Part shown: positions 27,255-35,700 of the stretch, piece after piece
How the letters are laid out: every line of letters starts with the position of its first letter
How positions within the stretch are numbered: the stretch's first letter is position 1
NCBI RefSeq assembly: GCF_029360725.1
Contig: NZ_JARKMY010000018.1
Coordinates: 310,001-374,000, forward strand
Direction of reading: 5' to 3'
DNA length: 64,000 bases
From: Chryseolinea sp. H1M3-3
GTDB lineage: Bacteria; Bacteroidota; Bacteroidia; Cytophagales; Cyclobacteriaceae
Notes under the pieces: model-generated
Told to the model about the DNA's origin: nothing
The model's database searches: none
The model's input: only the letters and a program-made list of their open reading frames with translations
Program-made: the position numbers and the translations under genes

Positions 27255-29255
27255 ATGGCAAAAGTTAATAAACCAGGCGAAAGACCCAGAAAATCTACTG
27301 GAGAATCTGAAGAAGCCAAAGCCGCCAAAAAAGCTAAAGAAGAAAAAGTCAACAAAATTGAGATCGACGAAGATGATCCTTTAGCTGAGATTAAATCACT
27401 CCAAAAGGAAGAAATCGCCACCGAAGCAATTCCTGTTTCCGAACTGAAGAAAGCAAAGTACGAAAAGCAAGTTCCTGGTGAATTTGACTTCGATTCATTC
27501 GCTTCAAAAGGATTTGGCGAAGGCTATTCCAACGACAAACGTGCTGAAATGGAGAAGATGTACTCCGGCACAGTTACCTCCGTCGATACCGGAGAAGTAG
27601 TAAAAGGAACCGTTGTTGGTATCAATGACCGCGATGTGATCCTGAACATCGGCTTTAAATCAGATGGTCTTGTGCCGCTGGCCGAGTTCAAAGAAATGAC
27701 CAACCTTAAAATTGGTGATGTAGTTGACCTCTTTATTGAAGAACGTGAAAACGCAATGGGTCAGCTCGTCCTCAGCCGCAGAAAAGCGAAGCTAGTGAAA
27801 GGTTGGGAATATGTACAAACAGCATTAGACAAAGATGAAGTCATCGAAGGTTTTGTAAAACGCAGAACAAAAGGTGGTCTTATTGTCGATGTATTTGGAA
27901 TCGAAGCGTTCCTTCCTGGTTCACAAATCGATGTGAAACCTATCCGTGATTTTGATATTTATGTCAATAAATCCATTGAAGTAAAAGTTGTTAAGATCAA
28001 TTACACCAACGACAACGTGGTGGTATCGCATAAAGTGCTGATCGAAAAAGATCTTGAACAACAAAAAGCTGTTATCCTTACCAACCTTGAAAAAGGCCAG
28101 GTACTGGAAGGTGTGATCAAGAACATGACCAACTTCGGTGTATTCATCGACTTGGGTGGTGTTGACGGATTACTCCATATCACTGACATCAGCTGGGGAC
28201 GTATCAACCACCCTGAAGAAGTTCTTAAGCTTGACCAAACCGTTAAGGTGGTTGTGCTCGACTTCGATGGTGACAAGAAGAGAATCTCTTTGGGTATGAA
28301 GCAACTTACGCCTCATCCTTGGGATTCATTACCTCAGGAAATTCAGATCGGCTCTAAAGTTAAAGGCAAGATTGTTAATGTTGCCGACTACGGTGCTTTC
28401 CTTGAATTACAACCAGGCGTTGAAGGCTTGATTCACGTAAGTGAAATGAGCTGGTCACAACACTTGCGCAATCCGCAGGACTTCATGAAAGTTGGTGACG
28501 AAGTACAGGCTGTAGTCCTCACGTTAGACCGTGATGAACGCAAAATGTCCCTCGGTATCAAACAACTTACCGAAGATCCATGGACAAGACAAGATGTTCT
28601 CAGCAAGTATGCTGTTGGAACGAAACATAAAGGTATCGTTCGTAACCTTACCAACTTCGGCTTGTTCATCGAGCTGGAAGAAGGTATCGACGGATTGGTA
28701 CACGTATCAGACTTGAGCTGGACGAAGAAGATCAAACACCCTTCTGAGTTTGTGAAAGTAGGCGATACAATGGATGTGCAGGTGCTGGAGCTTGATGCTG
28801 CTAACCGCAGACTTGCCCTGAGCCACAAACACATGGAAGAAAATCCATGGGATACTTTTGAAAATATCTTTACCATCGGATCAGTACACAAGTGTACCGT
28901 GATCAACAAGAACGATAAAGGAGCAATCCTTGAATTGCCTTATGGTATCGAAGGTTTCTGTGCAGCCAAGAATTTAGCGAAAGAAGACAACTCCAAAATT
29001 GAAGTTGGCGAATCGCTTGATTTCAAAGTGCTTGAATTCTCTAAAGACGACAGACGCATTGTATTGTCACACAAAGCAATCTGGTCTGCAGACGAAGAAA
29101 AGCAAGCAGCGGCGGCGAAGAAAAAACCTACACAATCAAAGAGCTCTATTCAATCGATCAATCAGCAAAGCGAAAAATCTACATTAGGAGATTTGGAAGC
29201 GTTGAGTGCATTGAAAGAAAAGATGTCTGGTGGTGGAGGAGAACCAAAAGAATAA
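27255..29255 (+). CDS. rpsA: 30S ribosomal protein S1
   Basis: ATG at 27255 begins a 666-residue protein. The upstream in-frame extension is not S1-like, so this start was chosen. After a lysine/glutamate-rich N-terminal tail, about six S1 (OB-fold) domains follow, each opening with the G-x-V-x-G-x-V pattern (for example VVKGTVVGINDRDVILN, VLEGVIKNMTNFGVFIDLGG, KHKGIVRNLTNFGLFIELEE). S1 unfolds mRNA at the ribosome. The extended N-terminus matches other Bacteroidota S1 proteins. A strong terminator follows. Confidence 0.95.
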   Translation: MAKVNKPGERPRKSTGESEEAKAAKKAKEEKVNKIEIDEDDPLAEIKSLQKEEIATEAIPVSELKKAKYEKQVPGEFDFDSFASKGFGEGYSNDKRAEMEKMYSGTVTSVDTGEVVKGTVVGINDRDVILNIGFKSDGLVPLAEFKEMTNLKIGDVVDLFIEERENAMGQLVLSRRKAKLVKGWEYVQTALDKDEVIEGFVKRRTKGGLIVDVFGIEAFLPGSQIDVKPIRDFDIYVNKSIEVKVVKINYTNDNVVVSHKVLIEKDLEQQKAVILTNLEKGQVLEGVIKNMTNFGVFIDLGGVDGLLHITDISWGRINHPEEVLKLDQTVKVVVLDFDGDKKRISLGMKQLTPHPWDSLPQEIQIGSKVKGKIVNVADYGAFLELQPGVEGLIHVSEMSWSQHLRNPQDFMKVGDEVQAVVLTLDRDERKMSLGIKQLTEDPWTRQDVLSKYAVGTKHKGIVRNLTNFGLFIELEEGIDGLVHVSDLSWTKKIKHPSEFVKVGDTMDVQVLELDAANRRLALSHKHMEENPWDTFENIFTIGSVHKCTVINKNDKGAILELPYGIEGFCAAKNLAKEDNSKIEVGESLDFKVLEFSKDDRRIVLSHKAIWSADEEKQAAAAKKKPTQSKSSIQSINQQSEKSTLGDLEALSALKEKMSGGGGEPKE

Positions 29256-29270
29256 TCTTTGTAAATAAGA

Positions 29271-29308
29271 AAGATGATCTCGCGAAATCGGGATCATCTT
29301 TTTTTATA
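29271..29308 (+). terminator. rpsA rho-independent terminator
   Basis: AAGATGATC at 29271-29279 pairs with GATCATCTT at 29292-29300, and seven T follow. It lies 16 bp after the rpsA stop codon. Confidence 0.85.
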
Positions 29309-29401
29309 CCGTTGCAAGAGACGTTGATTTACTTATTTTTGTAGCGAATTATTTTGCTGCACGAATCAATCAAAGAATCAGCAAACTTATAACAATTAAA
29401 A

Positions 29402-29472
29402 GGTCTCGTGGCCGAGTGGCTAGGCAGAGCTCTGCAAAAGCTTCTACAGCGGTTCGAATCCGCTCGAGACCT
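29402..29472 (+). tRNA. tRNA-Cys (GCA anticodon)
   Basis: The sequence folds as a 71-nt cloverleaf. The acceptor stem GGTCTCG pairs with CGAGACC, the D stem is GCC/GGC, the anticodon stem GAGCT pairs with AGCTT (one G-U pair) around a loop with anticodon GCA, and the T arm is AGCGG-TTCGAAT-CCGCT. The discriminator base is T, as in tRNA-Cys, and CCA is not encoded. The short variable loop excludes tRNA-Ser or tRNA-Leu despite the D-arm resemblance. It marks the left edge of the island. Confidence 0.92.
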
Positions 29473-29476
29473 CTGG

Positions 29477-29512
29477 AAACCTCGGATACGATTTGTATTC
29501 GAGGTTTTTTTA
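29477..29512 (+). terminator. tRNA-Cys terminator
   Basis: AAACCTCG at 29477-29484 pairs with CGAGGTTT at 29500-29507, and a T run follows. It lies 4 bp after the tRNA, so it probably ends the tRNA transcript. Confidence 0.75.
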
Positions 29513-29519
29513 TTTTGCA

Positions 29520-29540
29520 GGGTAACAATAAGGGTAACAA
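29520..29540. repeat. Two GGGTAACAA direct repeats next to the tRNA end
   Basis: GGGTAACAA occurs at 29520-29528 and 29532-29540, exactly 12 bp apart, 48 bp after the tRNA 3' end. Short direct repeats at this position are typical of recombinase arm-type binding sites, but no integrase is present to test the idea. Confidence 0.45.
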
Positions 29541-29654
29541 AATTTACTTTTATTATTCCAATAAAATACCATCCTGCTTTTTAAAATCAGAATAATCGCT
29601 CTCTATAAAACCCACCGAATGCTAGTTTTCCTTGTTCTGATTCTTAGGATTAGC

Positions 29655-29936
29655 CTAAAGAGCACCTATGAAATGCTCGATGATATGCTTAGGATAAAGG
29701 ACACGCCTGCCGGATCTTTTGGGAATTAAACGCCCCTGAATTTCATATTGACGAAGGGTGGGTAAAGTAATACGAAGGGCTTGTGCCGCTTCCTTGCGTG
29801 TATAAATTTTAGGCTCTTCTCGAATATTATCAACGTGTGCTTTAATGGTTTTAGTTACTGTCTCGATAATGACCAACTCTAATTTATTTATAACCTCTTG
29901 CGGCAATTCAATTCTTAAATTAATTAAGTTTTCCAT
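29655..29936 (-). CDS. Excisionase-like HTH protein
   Basis: The start at 29936 (MENLINLRIELPQEVINKLE) is preferred over a longer upstream option. The protein (93 residues) has an N-terminal helix pair and a C-terminal MerR-type winged helix of the excisionase/HTH_17 type, YTRKEAAQALRITLPTLRQY near residue 43, followed by GRRVLYPKHIIEHF. Such proteins direct excision or control transfer of mobile elements in Bacteroidota. Its position beside the tRNA supports that role. It is the only minus-strand gene of the island in this window. Confidence 0.75.
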   Translation of the reverse strand: MENLINLRIELPQEVINKLELVIIETVTKTIKAHVDNIREEPKIYTRKEAAQALRITLPTLRQYEIQGRLIPKRSGRRVLYPKHIIEHFIGAL

Positions 29937-30641
29937 GTGCTTTTGTTTCAACTGCCATGGCAAGTTGGCATAATCCCTTTTTTTAAGTTCACACCATGAT
30001 ACCAACTTCAGACGAATTCTTCAGCAACAGCGCAGATAGGAAGATTTACCTAGCTCCCTACCCGCTGCGTTCATTAAGAATGTTTGACTAAAAAAGTAAA
30101 AGGAGTTTGTCAAAGTAAATCACTGGCTAATAGAAGCTCTGCTCTATCAATGATTCAATTCTTCAAAGCTAAATTTTAGAAATACTTCGCAGTGGAATAA
30201 CCAAGTGACCGTATCTACGGAAAATTAATTTTAAGAGAAAATTGAAAAAAGAAGTGATGAAAGGGATAGATCCTGATAACTTATAAACAGAAGAGAACCC
30301 GCTGGAATTAAAAGTTTCAAAGTTTCTTCCTTGGATTTCCTTTCATTTCCTAGAATGAATCTGAAAACCGTTTTTGTTGCCACTTTTTCCGCAATTTTCC
30401 ACCGAATTTTGCCTCAAATTTGCCTCAAATCATCTATGTTTTTATGAAGTTGCCTCAAAATTGCCTCAACTTTTGCCTCAAAATTAATTAGACCAAATTA
30501 GTAACTTTTTCTCTTTTTTTTTATCGATGGCGCTTAGTCAATCCGTTGTTATATTTCAGTGACGCTGATCTTTGATTAAGATTGTTTGGAACGTATGCCA
30601 GTTACACTCGATTGTAGGCGGAAGAGAAATACCTAGAATTC
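29937..30641. other. About 0.7 kb without recognisable genes at the island left end
   Basis: This A/T-rich stretch contains no convincing coding frame: a 31-codon frame near 29998 has no recognisable features. It holds the TTGCCTCAA repeats (30409-30482) and is otherwise unexplained. It could be the remains of an integrase or transfer gene, an attachment or transfer-origin region, or plain spacer DNA. Confidence 0.5.
30409..30482 (+). repeat. Five TTGCCTCAA direct repeats
   Basis: TTGCCTCAA occurs at 30409, 30420, 30450, 30461 and 30473 (start positions), so the steps are 11, 30, 11 and 12 bp. Near-helical spacing suggests a protein binds the same face of the DNA several times. No related repeat was noticed elsewhere in the window. 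Confidence 0.7.
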
Positions 30642-30664
30642 TATAATTGTTTCATACAATTATA
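30642..30664. promoter_or_regulatory. Candidate operator dyad before the first HMA-AraC gene
   Basis: A 9-bp perfect inverted repeat, TATAATTGT and ACAATTATA, surrounds a 5-bp spacer at 30642-30664. It ends 41 bp before the start codon of the regulator at 30706, a usual place for an autoregulatory site. Confidence 0.55.
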
Positions 30665-30705
30665 TAAATGAAAATGGTTGCAAATCCCGATCTTTAACTC
30701 CAATA

Positions 30706-31284
30706 ATGACAACTCTCTATATAAAGAACATGGTCTGTAACCGCTGTGTGATGGTGGTTAAGCAAGAATTGGAAAGGCAGGGCTTTCATCCTGAAAAGAT
30801 TTCATTGGGAGAAGTAACCATAAGGGAGGACAATCTTACCGATAAACAGCAGGATAAACTGGATTCAGCGCTGATCACCCTTGGCTTTGAAAGAATTGAC
30901 GATCGAAAGGCCAGGTTAATCGAAGCAATCAAGAATAAGATCGTCAATATGATCCACCATACGGACAAAGTCGATACAAAGTTCAACTGGTCTAGTGTGT
31001 TGTCCGAGGAAATGCACTACGAATACAACTATCTAAGCAACCTGTTTTCCGGCGTAGAAGGGATAACCCTTGAACAATATATCATCAGGCAAAAAATTGA
31101 AAAAGTCAAAGAATTACTTTTCTATGACGAACTCAACCTTAGCGAGATCGCAAATAAACTCGGATATAGTAGTGTTGCTCACTTATCTGGGCAGTTTAAA
31201 AAAATTACCGGCTTCACTCCCTCGGAGATGAAAAAGTCAAGGAACATTGATCAAAACAGAAAACCGTTAGATTCTATTTCTTAA
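30706..31284 (+). CDS. Regulator with HMA-like N-terminus and AraC HTH (copy 1)
   Basis: The 192-residue protein joins two parts. Residues 1-70 look like an HMA-type ferredoxin fold: a first strand, then MVCNRCVMVVKQELE (about residues 9-23) with the Cys-x-x-Cys that binds Cu(I) in HMA domains, and the closing helix. Residues 85-190 form an AraC-type double HTH, with LSEIANKLGYSSVAHLSGQF and KKITGFTPSEM as the second half. This is the organisation expected of a metal-sensing transcription factor. It is the first gene of the copper block and is followed by a close paralogue. The sensing role is inferred. Confidence 0.85.
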   Translation: MTTLYIKNMVCNRCVMVVKQELERQGFHPEKISLGEVTIREDNLTDKQQDKLDSALITLGFERIDDRKARLIEAIKNKIVNMIHHTDKVDTKFNWSSVLSEEMHYEYNYLSNLFSGVEGITLEQYIIRQKIEKVKELLFYDELNLSEIANKLGYSSVAHLSGQFKKITGFTPSEMKKSRNIDQNRKPLDSIS

Positions 31285-31289
31285 AACTC

Positions 31290-31314
31290 TATAAGTCTTT
31301 CCGGCAATTTTATA
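31290..31314 (+). promoter_or_regulatory. Regulon motif, site A (before the second HMA-AraC gene)
   Basis: TATAA at 31290, six bases, CCGGC, two bases, then TTTTATA. It begins 75 bp before the start codon at 31365. Sites with the same layout occur before 34634, 40902, 41171 and 42294. A matching-flank variant is at 53532. Confidence 0.6.
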
Positions 31315-31364
31315 AAGCCATTTTAATTCAGTCAGACGTTCTTTGTTATATAAATTCAAAGTTT

Positions 31365-31949
31365 ATGACAACTGAAATTTTAATCAAAGGAATGGTTTGT
31401 GAAAGGTGTGTTTCTGTTATCAAAGATGGGCTTACCGCGTTAGGTTACAAAATAAATAAAATTAGTCTTGGAAAACTTTTCATTGAAACCGAACTAAATA
31501 AAAATGATCAAAGTAGAGTTGAATACTTTTTAGCTGAGAATGGTTTTACATTGATTTCAAACAGGCAATTAAGAATTGTAACACAAGCGAAAGAATTGAT
31601 TGCTGACGTTTTTAACAAGAATACAAAGTATGATTCGAATCTGAAATTCTCTTCTTTGTTATCAGAAAACCTCCACATGAATTACGACTCTATCAGCGCG
31701 TTGTTCACAGAATTAGAAGGAATTACACTAGAAAAATATATCATCGCAAAAAGACTCGAAAAAGTAAAAGAGCTGCTGGTTTATACTGAATTTACACTTA
31801 CGGAGATTGCCTATATAACCGGCTTCAGCAGTATCAATCACCTTTCCCGGCAGTTTAAGGAACTCACCGGGTTTCCTCCTTCTCATTTCAAATCCGTAAG
31901 ACAATCCAAGCAAACGCTTTCAGGAAAAACAACTGAAGGCAATCTTTAA
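31365..31949 (+). CDS. Regulator with HMA-like N-terminus and AraC HTH (copy 2)
   Basis: A 194-residue paralogue of the preceding gene. The CxxC motif is MVCERCVSVIKDGLT (about residues 10-24), and the AraC part ends LTEIAYITGFSSINHLSRQF and KELTGFPPSHF. The two proteins are alike along their whole length, so they arose by tandem duplication and may form heterodimers or have separate targets. A motif of the shared regulon type lies 75 bp upstream. CopA follows on the same strand after a 92-bp gap that holds a weaker TATAA dyad. Confidence 0.85.
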   Translation: MTTEILIKGMVCERCVSVIKDGLTALGYKINKISLGKLFIETELNKNDQSRVEYFLAENGFTLISNRQLRIVTQAKELIADVFNKNTKYDSNLKFSSLLSENLHMNYDSISALFTELEGITLEKYIIAKRLEKVKELLVYTEFTLTEIAYITGFSSINHLSRQFKELTGFPPSHFKSVRQSKQTLSGKTTEGNL

Positions 31950-31974
31950 ATCTTGTAACTGATACTCTCCAAAG

Positions 31975-31987
31975 TATAAAACTATAC
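31975..31987 (+). promoter_or_regulatory. Weak TATAA-type dyad before copA
   Basis: GTATA and TATAC (31974-31987) form a short dyad around AAAC, and the beginning TATAAAACT matches the first part of the regulon motif, but the CC[CG]GC part is missing. It lies 67 bp before the copA start. It may be a variant site or chance. Confidence 0.3.
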
Positions 31988-32041
31988 GAAGGACAGGGGT
32001 GTATTATTGAAGTGTAGATTGAATTATTAAAATCCAAAACA

Positions 32042-34297
32042 ATGTCAGCAATTAGTGAACTAAATGTAAAAGCCGCCAACGGTAAATATATACGCGAAGA
32101 ATTCCCTGTGTTGGAGATGACTTGTGCCGCTTGTGCGATAAGTGTAGAATCAATGCTTAAATCGACCACCGGTGTTAAGGATGCCGGCGTAAATTTTGCA
32201 AATCAAACTGCCTGGGTTGAATACGACCAGAAACAAACAAAGCCGGTTGACTTGCAGAATTCAATAAGATCGATTGGTTACGATCTTGTCGTTGATGTGG
32301 AAGACCCACAGGCTGTTCAGGAAGCGGCTCAACGAAAACATTATGAAGCTGTAAAAAACAGAACGATCTGGTCTTCAATCCTTGCCGTTCCAGTTGTAAT
32401 CATTGGAATGTTCTTCATGGATATCCCCTATGGTAATTACATATCAATGGTACTATCCGCCCCTGTTGTATTCTATTTTGGAAGAACTTTTTTCATCAAT
32501 GCATGGAAACAGGCACGACATGGAAAGGCAAATATGGATACACTAGTTGCACTATCTACTGGAATTGCCTTTTTATTCAGCGCTTTTAATACTTTCTTTC
32601 CAGATTTCTGGCATTCCAGAGGAATTCACGCTCACGTTTACTATGAAGCTGCGGCAGTGATAATTGCATTCATTTCTCTCGGAAAGCTGTTAGAAGAAAA
32701 AGCAAAATCCAATACTTCTTCAGCTATCAAAAAACTAATGGGCTTGCAGCCAAAAAATGTTTTGGCAATTGTTGATGGGACGGAGAAAGAAATTCCCATA
32801 GCTTCTGTAAAGATCGGCTTTAAAATAATTGTACGTCCTGGAGAAAAAATTCCTGTTGATGGAGTTCTAATCAACGGTTCATCCTTTGTCGATGAAAGCA
32901 TGATCTCCGGAGAACCCGTGCCAGTGGAAAAGATTGCCGGTGAGAAGGTCTTCGCTGGAACTGTTAATCAGAAAGGAAGTTTTCAATTCGAAGCCAAAAA
33001 AGTTGGTGGGGATACTATACTTGCACAAATAATTAAAATGGTGCAACAGGCACAAGGAAGTAAAGCGCCGGTGCAAAAGCTTGTTGACAAGATCGCAGGT
33101 ATTTTTGTACCGGTTGTAATTGGAATAGCAGTCCTCACTTTCATTACTTGGATGATTCTAGGAGGCGAGAATGCCTTCACACATGCTCTATTAACATCGG
33201 TTACGGTTCTGGTGATTGCATGTCCATGCGCACTAGGATTAGCAACTCCTACGGCAATTATGGTTGGCGTCGGAAAAGGGGCAGAAAACAATATCTTAAT
33301 TAAGGATGCAGAAAGTTTGGAGATTGCTCATAAAGTAAATGCCGTCATCCTCGATAAAACAGGAACAATCACAGAAGGGAAACCCATTGTTACAGATTTC
33401 ATATGGGATATCGAGGGAAAAAGTCTGAAACAGTATAAAGATGTTCTTTATACGCTTGAGACAAAATCTGAACATCCTCTTGCGGAAGCGGTGGTTAACA
33501 AATTAAGAGAAGAGGGTGCTAAAAGTATCGACGTGCATTCATTTGAAAGTGTGACGGCACGCGGAGTAAAAGGATACTACCATGATACAACTTACTTCGT
33601 GGGAAATAAAAAACTGTTGGAAGAAAATGGTACAAGGATTTCGGAAAATGTAAAATCTGAAGCTTTGAAATTGCAATCTGAAGCAAAAACAGTTATTTAT
33701 TTTGCCAGTGAAGAGACAGTGCTAGCTGTCATAGCAATAGCGGATAAAATAAAAGCAACATCGAAGGCAGCAATACTTGCCCTACAAAATAAAGGCATTG
33801 ATGTTTACATGTTGACTGGTGACAATGAACAAACTGCAAAAGCAGTAGCCGCCCAGGTTGGTTTGAAACATTTCCGTGCAGAAGTCCTTCCATCCGACAA
33901 AGCTGAATTCGTCAAGAAACTTCAAACCGAGGGAAAGGTGGTTGCAATGGTTGGAGATGGAATCAACGATTCGCACGCGCTCGCGCAAGCGGATGTTAGC
34001 ATAGCAATGGGGAAAGGTTCTGATATTGCTATGGATGTGGCAAAGATGACTTTGATAACCTCAGATCTGCAATCTATTCCTAAAGCTCTTAATCTTTCAA
34101 CCAAAACGGTATTAGGAATTCGCCAAAATTTATTCTGGGCTTTCATTTACAATGTTATTGGAATTCCGCTGGCTGCCGGAGTTTTATATCCAGTGAATGG
34201 GTTTCTGTTGGATCCGATGATTGCCGGTGCAGCTATGGCACTAAGCTCAGTGAGCGTAGTTGGAAACAGTTTAAGATTAAAAGCCGCAAAGATCTAA
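32042..34297 (+). CDS. copA: Copper-exporting P1B-type ATPase
   Basis: A 751-residue CPx-type ATPase. It has one N-terminal HMA domain with [13 protein letters not shown] (about residues 27-39). The transmembrane metal site is [15 protein letters not shown] (about 396-410). The phosphorylation site is DKTGTITEG, the P1B-specific HP loop is SEHPLAEAV, and the hinge is [16 protein letters not shown] (about 636-651). It pumps Cu(I), or Ag(I), out of the cytoplasm. It is complete, and its position after the two HMA-AraC regulators fits copper-responsive expression. A terminator hairpin follows at 34519. Confidence 0.93.
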   Translation: MSAISELNVKAANGKYIREEFPVLEMTCAACAISVESMLKSTTGVKDAGVNFANQTAWVEYDQKQTKPVDLQNSIRSIGYDLVVDVEDPQAVQEAAQRKHYEAVKNRTIWSSILAVPVVIIGMFFMDIPYGNYISMVLSAPVVFYFGRTFFINAWKQARHGKANMDTLVALSTGIAFLFSAFNTFFPDFWHSRGIHAHVYYEAAAVIIAFISLGKLLEEKAKSNTSSAIKKLMGLQPKNVLAIVDGTEKEIPIASVKIGFKIIVRPGEKIPVDGVLINGSSFVDESMISGEPVPVEKIAGEKVFAGTVNQKGSFQFEAKKVGGDTILAQIIKMVQQAQGSKAPVQKLVDKIAGIFVPVVIGIAVLTFITWMILGGENAFTHALLTSVTVLVIACPCALGLATPTAIMVGVGKGAENNILIKDAESLEIAHKVNAVILDKTGTITEGKPIVTDFIWDIEGKSLKQYKDVLYTLETKSEHPLAEAVVNKLREEGAKSIDVHSFESVTARGVKGYYHDTTYFVGNKKLLEENGTRISENVKSEALKLQSEAKTVIYFASEETVLAVIAIADKIKATSKAAILALQNKGIDVYMLTGDNEQTAKAVAAQVGLKHFRAEVLPSDKAEFVKKLQTEGKVVAMVGDGINDSHALAQADVSIAMGKGSDIAMDVAKMTLITSDLQSIPKALNLSTKTVLGIRQNLFWAFIYNVIGIPLAAGVLYPVNGFLLDPMIAGAAMALSSVSVVGNSLRLKAAKI

Positions 34298-34302
34298 CCT
34301 CG

Positions 34303-34424
34303 ATGAAAAACACTTGGGCCATTGACGTTAATCATTCAATTCGTTATCTGCCATCAAAGAATTTGCTGGCGAAGATTATGAGGCTGCTGATATAGATTTA
34401 AGGCCAAGTAAGCACACTATCACC
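34303..34424 (+). pseudogene. Decayed gene fragments (YceI-like start, monooxygenase-like end)
   Basis: ATG at 34303 opens a 30-codon frame that starts KNTWAIDVNHS, close to the opening of YceI-family lipid-binding proteins. A second frame from about 34332 reads SLSAIKEFAGEDYEAADI, close to the ABM (antibiotic-biosynthesis-monooxygenase-like) family segment with AIKxFAGEDxExA. Neither frame forms a complete gene. The two appear to be fused remnants. The identification rests on short stretches and is uncertain. Confidence 0.4.
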
Positions 34425-34518
34425 CACTCTTATTCACTATTGTAAAACTTCCGAATTTTTTGTTTGAGGAGGAGTGGATTTCCATTTTAGCAAAACCGAT
34501 CATCACCAACTTAAAAGA

Positions 34519-34544
34519 AGTCCAGCACTGCTGGACTTTTTTTT
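34519..34544 (+). terminator. copA terminator
   Basis: AGTCCAGCA and TGCTGGACT (34519-34537) form a 9-bp stem with a single-base middle, in practice a 7-bp stem with a small loop, followed by eight T. Confidence 0.75.
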
Positions 34545-34555
34545 ACAGTAAACTT

Positions 34556-34580
34556 TATAAACCACACCCGCTTAAATACC
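34556..34580 (+). promoter_or_regulatory. Regulon motif, site D (before the RND adaptor)
   Basis: TATAA at 34556, six bases, CCCGC, TT, AAATACC. It begins 78 bp before the start codon at 34634. Confidence 0.6.
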
Positions 34581-34633
34581 AATCACGACATCATCATCAG
34601 CCGTTCATTGGCTCATAATGTAAAACTAAAATT

Positions 34634-35689
34634 ATGAACAAGAACACACTCAATACTTATCTACGTTTGGTTGCACTTAGCGCAGCGTTGCTAGGTTGTA
34701 GCACAGAGGCCGCTGACTCCTCAGGGCAAAATGCATCGCAGGTAAACAGACTTCCGGTAGATGTAAAAGTTGTTAAAGCATCACCCCTTGTTCAGGAAGA
34801 AACTGTTGCCGGATCGATTCTATCTAACAAGGAAGTAAAAATCATGAGCGAAGTTGCAAAAAAGGTAGTTGCTATTTCATTCAGAGATGGAAGTCATGTA
34901 AACAAAGGACAACTCCTCTATAAGCTTGATGATAGCGACATCCTTGCTAGATTGAAACAAGCGCAGGCAGAATTATCGCTAGCAGAATTAAATGAAGGTC
35001 GGCTTGCGCAGCTTTTGAAAAATGAGTCAGTCAGACAGGAAGAATATGATGTGGCTGCTACAAAGCTTCAATCCTTAACAGCGTCTAAAGAGATTCTCAA
35101 TGTAGAATTAAGTAAAACATCCATCCATGCACCATTTTCAGGTATTGTTGGAATTACTAAAGTAGAAATAGGATCTCTGGTAAGCCCTGGAATGCCATTG
35201 GTAACATTGCATGACCAGGAAAATGTAAAAATAGAATTCACAGTACCAGAGAAATACATTGACCATGTAAAATCTGGAAAGAAAATCCATTTTGCTCCAT
35301 CCAGCAACAATGAGAAATTTACCGCAAAGATCTCAGCGACAGAATCAGGCATCGATATTCAAAGCAGAACGATTACCGTACATGCTATAGCATCAAACGG
35401 TGATGGCGCATTAAGACCAGGAATGTCTGCCCGCATTTATCTTTCAACGGTCTCAGACGATGCAAAAGGTATTACCCTACCCACAGAATCGTTAATCCCG
35501 AGCGCTCAAGGATATAGTGTATTTACAGTCAAAAATGGCCTGGCTAAAATGACTTCGGTCACCTTGGGTAACCGAAACGAGTCAGAGGCTCTTATCACTT
35601 CAGGATTGAATGACGGTGATACTGTGATGGTTTCGAATATTCTCCGTTCCGGAGATGGGACGCCTGTGCAAATCGTTTCAACAAAATAA
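34634..35689 (+). CDS. RND periplasmic adaptor (membrane fusion lipoprotein)
   Basis: The 351-residue lipoprotein (LLGCSTE, Cys at about residue 22) has the layout of an RND membrane-fusion protein: a lipoyl-like segment (KVVAISFRDGSHVNKGQLLY), a coiled-coil hairpin (LAELNEGRLAQLLKNESVRQ), the return KTSIHAPFSGIVGITKVEIG and a beta barrel. It links the inner-membrane pump at 35701 to the TolC protein at 38808. All three are consecutive and in the same direction, with 11- and 8-bp gaps. A regulon motif precedes it. Confidence 0.88.
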   Translation: MNKNTLNTYLRLVALSAALLGCSTEAADSSGQNASQVNRLPVDVKVVKASPLVQEETVAGSILSNKEVKIMSEVAKKVVAISFRDGSHVNKGQLLYKLDDSDILARLKQAQAELSLAELNEGRLAQLLKNESVRQEEYDVAATKLQSLTASKEILNVELSKTSIHAPFSGIVGITKVEIGSLVSPGMPLVTLHDQENVKIEFTVPEKYIDHVKSGKKIHFAPSSNNEKFTAKISATESGIDIQSRTITVHAIASNGDGALRPGMSARIYLSTVSDDAKGITLPTESLIPSAQGYSVFTVKNGLAKMTSVTLGNRNESEALITSGLNDGDTVMVSNILRSGDGTPVQIVSTK

Positions 35690-35700
35690 AATAACCAATC

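Noticed and set aside
29402-29472. tRNA-Ser or tRNA-Leu, because the D arm resembles theirs
   Set aside because: The variable loop is short, the anticodon reads GCA and the discriminator base is T, which all fit tRNA-Cys.
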